The notes under the pieces: model-generated
Databases searched by the model: none
What the model saw: only the letters and a program-made list of their open reading frames with translations
What the model was told of the DNA's origin: nothing
Made by a program: the position numbers and the translations under genes
In this document: one piece after another, positions 50,236 to 56,594 of the stretch
Position numbering within the stretch: the stretch's first letter is position 1
Layout of the letters: each line of letters begins with the position of its first letter
Assembly (NCBI GenBank): GCA_963714425.1
Contig: CAVQOI010000012.1
Coordinates: 1 to 64,000 of the forward strand
DNA from: DATCYX01 sp963714425
GTDB lineage: Bacteria; Chloroflexota; Anaerolineae; Anaerolineales; UBA4823
Reading direction: 5' to 3'
Length of the DNA stretch: 64,000 bases

Positions 50236-51942
50236 TCACATCTCTAAAATTTGTGCGTGCTCTGCGGTCTCCGCGGTGTCTCTAAGTACAGCGCCAGTAT
50301 CAGCACTGGTGACGAAGTGGGCATAGCGGCGCAGCCACTTGCTCTGCGTTCGCACCTGGAAGGGGTGCAGCGCCCTCAGCCGCTTTGCGATTTCTTCATC
50401 GCTCAGGCGTACATCCAACGTGCGCCTCTCCAGATCTATATCAATCACATCACCATCTTGAAGGGCGGCTATGGGTCCGCCAGCAGCCGCCTCTGGCGAG
50501 ACGTGCCCAATGCACGCCCCGCGCGTCCCGCCCGAGAAGCGCCCGTCGGTGACCAGCGCGACCTTGTCGCCCAAACCCATGCCCATCATGGCGCTGGTGG
50601 GGCTGAGCATCTCCATCATGCCTGGCCCACCTTTAGGCCCTTCATACCGGATGACCACCACCTCACCCGGCTGCACCTGGGAGGACATGATGCCCCGCAT
50701 TGCATCATCGTGCAATTCGAATATATGCGCCTTGCCGCTGAATTTCTGCATGGAAGCCCCAACACCGCCAGTTTTGACCACCGCACCCTTGGGAGCCAGG
50801 TTGCCGAATAAGATCGCCAGCCCGCCGCGCGGCGAGTGCGCCTGGTCGAAGCGGTGGATGACGTCTTCATCCCGGATGTGCAAACCGGCAATAGACTGGC
50901 GCAGGCTGCCGCCCGAGACTGTGAGCCGGTCGAGGTGCAGCATGCTGGTGTTGGCATCAATCTCGTTCAGGATGGCGGGGATGCCGCCGGCGCGGTGCAC
51001 ATCCTCCATGTGCCACTTGCCAGCCGGGCTGACCTTGCACAGGTGCGGGACCTGGTCGGCGACCTGGTTGATGCGCTCCAGGGAGTACTCCAAGCCGGCT
51101 TCGTGCACCAGTGCCAGGGCATGCAGCACGGTATTGGTGGAGCCGCCCATAGCCATATCCAGCGCGAAGGCGTCGTCCATGGCCTCAGCGGTGACGATCT
51201 GTCTCGGGGTTATATTCCGCCGCACCAGGTCCAGGATGCGCTCCGCTGCCTGGCAGGCAAGCTGTTCGCGCTCAGGGGTCTGCGCCAGCGCCGAGCCGTT
51301 GAACGGGAGCGCCAGGCCCAGGGCCTCCATCAGGCAGTTCATGCTGTTGGCAGTGAACATCCCCGAGCACGAGCCGCAGGACGGGCAAGCGAAATCCTCT
51401 AGCATTTTCAGGCGCTGGGCATCGATGCGTCCAGCCTGGTAGGCGCCCACACCCTCAAAGACCGAGATTAGGTCTACCACCTGACCATCAGGTGTGCGCC
51501 CGGCAGCCATCGGCCCACCTGAGATGAAGATGGCAGGGATATCCACGCGCAAGGCGCCCATGAGCATGCCGGGTACGATCTTGTCGCAGTTGGGGATACA
51601 CACCATGCCATCGAATTGGTGGGCTTCGATCATGGTCTCAACGCAGTCGGCGATCAATTCTCGGGAGGGCAGGGAATAGCGCATGCCGGAGTGGCCCATG
51701 GCAATGCCATCGTCCACCCCGATGGTGTTGAACTCGAAGGGCACACCTCCGGCATTGCGCACAGCCTCTTTCACCAGCTTACCAAAACCCTGCAAGTGAA
51801 CGTGCCCGGGGACGATATCCACGTACGAGTTGACGATAGCGATGAAGGGCTTGCCCATGTCGGCGTCTGTGACGCCGGTGGCTTTGAGCAGGGCACGGTG
51901 GGGTGCACGTTCTACCCCGGCTTTGATCTGGTTCGAGCGCAA
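50236..51942 (-). CDS. ilvD: Dihydroxy-acid dehydratase
   Basis: A 568-residue Fe-S enzyme. I start at TTG 51942 because CCGGAGG lies 7 nt ahead; the frame open to 51996 runs backward through a terminator hairpin. IKAGVERAPHRALLKATGVT begins the fold; CIPNCDKIVPGMLMGALRVD, FACPSCGSCSGMFTANSMNC and VTDGRFSGGTRGACIGHVSP supply cluster ligands and active site. It dehydrates the dihydroxy acids to 2-oxoacids. The last 15 residues (RDTAETAEHAQILEM) coincide with an interspersed repeat ('gagacaccgcggagaccgcagag'). It is first in the operon, directly after the attenuator. Confidence 0.95.
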   Translation of the reverse strand: MRSNQIKAGVERAPHRALLKATGVTDADMGKPFIAIVNSYVDIVPGHVHLQGFGKLVKEAVRNAGGVPFEFNTIGVDDGIAMGHSGMRYSLPSRELIADCVETMIEAHQFDGMVCIPNCDKIVPGMLMGALRVDIPAIFISGGPMAAGRTPDGQVVDLISVFEGVGAYQAGRIDAQRLKMLEDFACPSCGSCSGMFTANSMNCLMEALGLALPFNGSALAQTPEREQLACQAAERILDLVRRNITPRQIVTAEAMDDAFALDMAMGGSTNTVLHALALVHEAGLEYSLERINQVADQVPHLCKVSPAGKWHMEDVHRAGGIPAILNEIDANTSMLHLDRLTVSGGSLRQSIAGLHIRDEDVIHRFDQAHSPRGGLAILFGNLAPKGAVVKTGGVGASMQKFSGKAHIFELHDDAMRGIMSSQVQPGEVVVIRYEGPKGGPGMMEMLSPTSAMMGMGLGDKVALVTDGRFSGGTRGACIGHVSPEAAAGGPIAALQDGDVIDIDLERRTLDVRLSDEEIAKRLRALHPFQVRTQSKWLRRYAHFVTSADTGAVLRDTAETAEHAQILEM

Positions 51943-51957
51943 TGCTTGCCTCCGGAT

Positions 51958-51985
51958 AAAAAAAACCGCCCCATTGGGGGCGGTT
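51958..51985 (-). terminator. Rho-independent attenuator hairpin before ilvD
   Basis: On the minus strand AACCGCCCC pairs with GGGGCGGTT (9 bp, loop of 4), followed by a run of T (51958-51965 are all A on the plus strand). It lies between the leader peptide stop and the ilvD RBS, so it can stop transcription of the whole operon. Its 5' arm AACCGCCC is also complementary to GGGCGGTT within the leader peptide gene (about 52047-52054). Confidence 0.9.
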
Positions 51986-52004
51986 TGGTTTACCAAACTT
52001 CTTT

Positions 52005-52127
52005 TTATCTGCCTGACTTACGCTTGATCCTGCGTGTCACCCTGGCAACCGCCCAAACTGGAATGAGGTCCTTAATAATAAGGACCGCAAGAAGGACGAT
52101 AATAACCAGGATAAATAGAGTACTCAT
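52005..52127 (-). CDS. Branched-chain operon leader peptide (IlvL-like)
   Basis: A 40-codon frame. Of 40 residues 19 are Leu, Ile or Val, and residues 6-18 read ILVIIVLLAVLII, with only one other residue. The end is basic (RRIKRKSGR). It starts about 26 nt after the predicted +1 of a consensus promoter and ends 20 nt before the attenuator hairpin. Within it GGTCCTTA/TAAGGACC pair over the Val-Leu-Ile-Ile codons, and GGGCGGTT in the Val-Trp-Ala-Val part can pair with the terminator 5' arm. The layout matches E. coli ilv leader peptides in concept, not in sequence. A small membrane protein is the alternative reading. The RBS is weak. Confidence 0.75.
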   Translation of the reverse strand: MSTLFILVIIVLLAVLIIKDLIPVWAVARVTRRIKRKSGR

Positions 52128-52159
52128 GTCAGATTTGCCAACTGGACTTAATTGGCTGG

Positions 52160-52187
52160 ATTATACGACAGAATGAATATCTGTCAA
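52160..52187 (-). promoter_or_regulatory. Consensus promoter of the ilv-leu operon
   Basis: On the minus strand TTGACA (52182-52187) and TATAAT (52160-52165) are both perfect, 16 bp apart. Predicted start near 52153. It is the best promoter match in the window and faces the leader peptide gene and the twelve-gene operon. Confidence 0.9.
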
Positions 52188-52250
52188 GGGCTATCCTAAA
52201 TGGCATCGCCTGGAGCGGACAGAATTGATAAGTTTTGGCAATAATAATGC

Positions 52251-53459
52251 CTACTTCGCCTTACGCAACCACAGCGAGACGTGCTCCGGCTGCAGGGTCT
52301 TCTCCACCGAATCCAGCAGGTGCCCGGTGAGCACGTCCAGCTGTACCTCGTCGCGCGCCCAGCTGGCGAATTCCTCCGCCGTGCGGCGGGCGTTGTATTT
52401 CTGGCGGTAGAAGCGCCGGTCGATATCGTCCTGGATGCGCCGTCTCAGCGGGGTGAACATCGCAGCGATTACCAAGGTGGAGATGACCACCGCAACCGGA
52501 GATTCGTTTTGACCGGTGATCACCTGGGTGAGCCCTTGCAGCAACACTACACCGCCAAAATACACCAATGCCAGGGAAAGGCTCAAGGCGGCATACACCA
52601 GCGTCCTGCGGATGATGACGTCGATATCCCAAAGCCTGTAGCGCAGAACGGCGATGGCTATGGCGAGGGGAATTGCCAAAATGGCAAGATTAAAAAAGAT
52701 ATTCCACACATCATTGAGAAATGTACCGGAATCAGCCATCCAGAACCCAGGTATATACACAACGGTAAACAACGCGCAGGTGTAAAGCAGCCACTTGATC
52801 TGCTCTTTCTCCAACGCGGACGCATGGCGATAGCGTACGAACAGCGAAGCCACACACAAAACCGCCAGAGATATCAGCGCGATCCCCCAGGGTAGCATGA
52901 AACTTTCGATCCAGATGTCCGGAATAAAACCAACCGGGTTTGCCAACGACCAAGAGCTCGTATTTGCCTCGAATACCGGTGAGAAGGTTGCCAAAAAGAT
53001 AAAAAGCGCACACATACCCAGACCGGCAACGATGAGCCAACGCCAGCGTGGTGAGTGAGGCTCGCCAGTTGGAAAAAGTACAGGGATAAATAGGATCGGG
53101 AAGATAAGTAAAAGCCAGCCCCAGGTGCTCGCCCATAAGGCCAAATAGAGAGCCAGTGAGGGCGTGGACGGCGCACTTGTGAAGCTATTTACGTATGTTT
53201 CTGCCGGCAGTGCAAATGCAAAAGCCGGGATCATTAACAACCAGCCGATCACGTTGCGCGGCTGCCTGGATAAGATCAGCGCACCAAGAATAGCAAACAC
53301 AATCGGGACAGCGCCGAATATAAGTTCTCCAGAAATTTTTACGATACTGCCGGTCCCGGGCTTGCTGGAAAGATTAAGGCTGTAGTTGACCAATGCGCCT
53401 AGGCAGATCAACCCGCATAATACCCAGGCGAGGCGTGAACTGCGGCTAGGTCCGTCCAA
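52251..53459 (-). CDS. Multi-pass membrane protein resembling the sensor part of a histidine kinase, without a kinase domain
   Basis: A 402-residue protein. About nine hydrophobic segments fill residues 1-315 (LAWVLCGLICLGALVNYSLN, LIFGAVPIVFAILGALILSR, and others). It then reads RYRLWDIDVIIRRTLVYAAL, TPLRRRIQDDIDRRFYRQKY, SWARDEVQLDVLTGHLLDSV, which is the usual join to GAF/histidine-kinase modules in Chloroflexota sensor proteins. It stops at VSLWLRKAK with no kinase. It overlaps the upstream membrane gene by 14 nt, so the two may form an operon. Function unknown. Confidence 0.75.
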   Translation of the reverse strand: MDGPSRSSRLAWVLCGLICLGALVNYSLNLSSKPGTGSIVKISGELIFGAVPIVFAILGALILSRQPRNVIGWLLMIPAFAFALPAETYVNSFTSAPSTPSLALYLALWASTWGWLLLIFPILFIPVLFPTGEPHSPRWRWLIVAGLGMCALFIFLATFSPVFEANTSSWSLANPVGFIPDIWIESFMLPWGIALISLAVLCVASLFVRYRHASALEKEQIKWLLYTCALFTVVYIPGFWMADSGTFLNDVWNIFFNLAILAIPLAIAIAVLRYRLWDIDVIIRRTLVYAALSLSLALVYFGGVVLLQGLTQVITGQNESPVAVVISTLVIAAMFTPLRRRIQDDIDRRFYRQKYNARRTAEEFASWARDEVQLDVLTGHLLDSVEKTLQPEHVSLWLRKAK

Positions 53460-53907
53460 ACCACCACCCCAGCATCAGACCATAAAGCGCATGGGCAGGC
53501 AAGAACTGGACGACCGGCATAGTACGCAGCGCCGAACCGCTGCCCGGCAAGAGAATATATTGGGCTGCCAACCAGAGCAGCAGTCCATAGATAATGCCCA
53601 CAATGCTGGACTGCATCCTGGCTGGTGCAATCCGCAGCCATCGAGTGCCGGTTTTCCACAGCACGCCAAAAACAATGCCATATACACCCGAGACTGCCAG
53701 ATGCACTAAGAAACCCGTCCACGGATAAGCTGCTCCCCCTGGATTAAAGCGGCTAAACAGGTCTCCTAACGACCCTGCACGCACCAAGGTGGTAACAGCT
53801 AAAAAACCTGACATGACCACACCTGCTAAGAGACCCGCAAACAGCCCGTCGACAGCTGACTCGCTAAAGCTCATCTCTTCACGGGCAACATTAGCAATTT
53901 CCGTCAT
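53446..53907 (-). CDS. Membrane protein of unknown function
   Basis: A 153-residue protein with about four hydrophobic segments: VDGLFAGLLAGVVMSGFLAV, GFLVHLAVSGVYGIVFGVLW, SSIVGIIYGLLLWLAAQYIL, LPAHALYGLMLGWWFG. It resembles small DUF-type integral membrane proteins; I cannot name a family. Its 3' end overlaps the start of the 402-residue gene by 14 nt. Confidence 0.7.
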   Translation of the reverse strand: MTEIANVAREEMSFSESAVDGLFAGLLAGVVMSGFLAVTTLVRAGSLGDLFSRFNPGGAAYPWTGFLVHLAVSGVYGIVFGVLWKTGTRWLRIAPARMQSSIVGIIYGLLLWLAAQYILLPGSGSALRTMPVVQFLPAHALYGLMLGWWFGRT

Positions 53908-54009
53908 AATGTTTTACCTCCACAGCGATACCTTCCTGCCCTCACAGTGACCGCTCTCGCATCCGGCTTTTACCCTGCTGGATGTGCTATTCGATCAATA
54001 GCAGGAATT

Positions 54010-54053
54010 GTAACGATTGCCCGTCCTGGAATCGTTACGGGTTTCGTTACGAA
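54010..54053. promoter_or_regulatory. Cluster of CGTTAC half-sites, possible operator
   Basis: GTAACGATT (54010-54018) and AATCGTTAC (54030-54038) form an inverted repeat of 9-bp arms, followed by TTCGTTACGAA (54043-54053). Three half-sites in 44 bp upstream of the minus-strand membrane gene suggest a regulator site. Confidence 0.35.
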
Positions 54054-54101
54054 CGGGATGAAGTGGCATTCGAGAAAAAACGAGGAATTTGCGAAGGCAA
54101 T

Positions 54102-54611
54102 CTAGTGTTTTAAGAATTTCACGTGTCTCTTCGTGCGCCGGGTCTCGGCACCTAAGGGGACAACGCTGATCGAGCCGTCGATCTCCAACACTGCCATCTC
54201 CACCTGGCTGACATCCGCTAATCCGTGCTCGCGCAGGGCGGCCTCAAGCGTTTCCAGGTCCAGGCCTTCACGACGCATGTGCTCAGAGATCACCTCGCCG
54301 CGCAACACCAGAAGTGTGGGCGTGCCCTCCACCCAACGCCGCAAGCCAGGCGATCGCAGTCGCAGCTGCGCAACGACAGCGTTGAGCGCCAACAGCACGA
54401 ACGCCGCCAGTACCCCACCAATTAGTGACGTGTCCGGACCGACCATGGCGTTCTGCACAGCGTTGGCAATGAGGAGAAGCAACACCAGGTCGAACACGTT
54501 CATCTGACCGATCTCGCGTTTCCCAGCCAGGCGCAAGCCGATCAGGATCGCAAGATAGACCAGCACCGTGCGTAAAACGATATTCAATAAAGGAATTCCG
54601 GCGCTGAACAT
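54102..54611 (-). CDS. YetF/DUF421-family membrane protein
   Basis: A 169-residue protein. LLNIVLRTVLVYLAILIGLR, LRLAGKREIGQMNVFDLVLL and IANAVQNAMVGPD are the typical three-helix start of YetF/DUF421 proteins. The C-terminal soluble domain follows (GTPTLLVLRGEVISEHMRRE). YetF-type proteins have been linked to Bacillus spore or envelope functions, but the role here is unknown. Single gene, divergent from the cpaF-like pair. Confidence 0.85.
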   Translation of the reverse strand: MFSAGIPLLNIVLRTVLVYLAILIGLRLAGKREIGQMNVFDLVLLLLIANAVQNAMVGPDTSLIGGVLAAFVLLALNAVVAQLRLRSPGLRRWVEGTPTLLVLRGEVISEHMRREGLDLETLEAALREHGLADVSQVEMAVLEIDGSISVVPLGAETRRTKRHVKFLKH

Positions 54612-54797
54612 ACGTTATCTGGTTCAGATTATATGGCAAGGCTAGCATACTGTCCACTGCTATCGATTCTGTTATGCTTGAAAGGGGTCTGCCCTGAACC
54701 AGATGTGATAGAATTTTGGGCATCACATCTATTTTGCAATTTTATACATCTTGCTAATTTTATTTGCAGACTCACTTGCGAGCATGGGAGCTTGTGC

Positions 54798-55106
54798 ATG
54801 AACCAATACTACGATGAGAAAGGCAAGCTATTCACCAATGTTGTCAGCAAAGAGCCGTTGCGGGTCATTATGGGGTGCGTGCATGGCACCATCAGAGGAG
54901 ACATCCACTTGCATCCGGAGCAGCGCTTGATCGACAATCTCAACCAGCCCGATCAATTCCTGGCTGTTACAGACGCAATCGTTTTCTCTCCATCCGGGGA
55001 GGCGCTGTACCGGACAGGCTTTCTCAGCGTAAACCGCGCCCACGTCGTATGGATCTTACCTGAGCAAGAAGCCAGCCAGATACCAGCTTTCCTGAAGGAG
55101 GATTAA
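54798..55106 (+). CDS. Small conserved protein upstream of the secretion ATPase
   Basis: A 102-residue protein from ATG 54798 (MNQYYDEKGKLFTNVVSKEP); the longer frame from 54633 has no RBS. RVIMGCVHGTIRGDIHLHPE and QRLIDNLNQPDQFLAVTDAI look like a small beta-rich domain I recall near similar genes in Chloroflexota (DUF6812-like), but I am not sure. It ends 2 bp before the start of the CpaF-type ATPase gene, so the two are coupled. Confidence 0.7.
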   Translation: MNQYYDEKGKLFTNVVSKEPLRVIMGCVHGTIRGDIHLHPEQRLIDNLNQPDQFLAVTDAIVFSPSGEALYRTGFLSVNRAHVVWILPEQEASQIPAFLKED

Positions 55107-55108
55107 CG

Positions 55109-56443
55109 TTGGTCATGGACAATGCAGCCTTCACCCTGGATAATTCCAAACTAAAAAAACTAAAAGCTTACCTGGTCGCAGGTGTGACTCGCGAGGTCGA
55201 AAAGGTCAGCTTGCCACCTGGCAGACGCAGTAGTGTTTTGCGCCAGATCCTGGAGCAGGTGCTTGCCAGTGCAAATATCAAACTCCCCGATGACCTACGC
55301 ACCCAGATCTTCGAAGAAGTGCTGGATCAATTCCTGGGCTACGGCCCTATCCAGGTTTTCCTGGATGATCCACTCGTCTCAGAGGTCATGGTCAACGGCG
55401 CCAGCCAGGTCTACGTGGAACGAGCCGGCAAAATCCACAAAACTGATGCAGCCTTCGATAATGAGGATCACGTGATCCAGATCATCGACCGCATACTGGC
55501 TCCCCTCGGACGACGGGTCGATGCGCGCCACCCCACCGTGGACGGGCGCCTGCCTGACGGCTCGCGGGTCAACGCGGTGGTGCCCCCTGTAGCCATCGAT
55601 GGGCCTTCAATCACGATCCGCAAGTTCAGCCGGGAAAAGCTGGGCGTCGAGCAGCTGGTGGCGCTTGGCTCGCTCTCACAATCTATGACCGATTTCCTGG
55701 AAGCATGCGTGGTCTCGCGGTTGAATATCGTCATTTCGGGCGGCACCGGCTCAGGGAAGACCACTCTCTTGAATATACTGTCCGGGTATATCCCCAAAGG
55801 GGAGCGTATCGTCACCATTGAAGACGCCGCTGAGTTGCAGCTTCACCAGGAGCATGTCGTGCGGCTGGAGACCAAGCCACCTAACAACTTGGGAGAGGAG
55901 GGCGTTAGCGTGCGCGATTTGGTGCGCAATTCCCTGCGCATGCGCCCCGACCGCATCGTGGTGGGCGAAGTACGCGGCGGTGAAACCCTGGATATGCTGC
56001 AGGCGATGAATACCGGTCACGATGGCTCCCTGACAACATTGCACGCCAACACGCCGCGCGATGCTATCTCGCGCATGGAGACCATGGTGTTGATGTCTGG
56101 CCTCGACCTTCCAATACGTGTGGTGCGCGAGCAGATTGCCTCGGCGATCGACCTGATCGTCCAGCAGTCGCGCATGCGGGATGGCTCACGTAAGGTGACG
56201 CGCATCACAGAAGTCATCGGCATGGAGGGGGATAAAATTGTGATGACGGACCTCTTCAAATTCGAAGAGAATCCAAATGGAAATCAAGACAAAGGCCTGG
56301 GAGAACATATGGCAACCGGTATCCGCCCTATGTTTATCACGCGCCTCGAGATGAGCGGCTTCAAGCTCAAGCCAGAGATCTTTGGGGTCAAACTTGGGGA
56401 GATGATAAACCAGAACTTTCATCAGAACGCTCGCAAGCGATAA
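55109..56443 (+). CDS. Type II/IV secretion system ATPase (CpaF/TadA family)
   Basis: A 444-residue ATPase. I start at TTG 55109, 7 nt after AAGGAGGA; ATG 55115 is also possible. LDQFLGYGPIQVFLDDPLVS and VNGASQVYVERAGKIHKTD begin the N-terminal domain. ISGGTGSGKTTLLNILSGYI is Walker A, IVTIEDAAELQLHQEHVVRL the Asp box, and IVVGEVRGGETLDMLQAMNT Walker B; GSLTTLHANTPRDA is the His box. It would power a Tad/Flp pilus or secretion system. No other tad gene lies within the window after it, which is unusual. Confidence 0.9.
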   Translation: MVMDNAAFTLDNSKLKKLKAYLVAGVTREVEKVSLPPGRRSSVLRQILEQVLASANIKLPDDLRTQIFEEVLDQFLGYGPIQVFLDDPLVSEVMVNGASQVYVERAGKIHKTDAAFDNEDHVIQIIDRILAPLGRRVDARHPTVDGRLPDGSRVNAVVPPVAIDGPSITIRKFSREKLGVEQLVALGSLSQSMTDFLEACVVSRLNIVISGGTGSGKTTLLNILSGYIPKGERIVTIEDAAELQLHQEHVVRLETKPPNNLGEEGVSVRDLVRNSLRMRPDRIVVGEVRGGETLDMLQAMNTGHDGSLTTLHANTPRDAISRMETMVLMSGLDLPIRVVREQIASAIDLIVQQSRMRDGSRKVTRITEVIGMEGDKIVMTDLFKFEENPNGNQDKGLGEHMATGIRPMFITRLEMSGFKLKPEIFGVKLGEMINQNFHQNARKR

Positions 56444-56594
56444 TCCTGCAATACATGAAGCACCCCAAATGTAATTTTGTGGCGCTTTTCGACTGAATAT
56501 CCCCACACCCGGACCTGCATCCTAGGCGCCAAACCTTAAATGTGTTGTCACGCTGGGGTGCCTTCGGAATGCGATACAATCATGGCAGCTTGCC

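Noticed and set aside
50251..50811. Plus-strand frames over ilvD (186 to 323 codons)
   Set aside because: Antisense shadows of the GC-rich ilvD gene.
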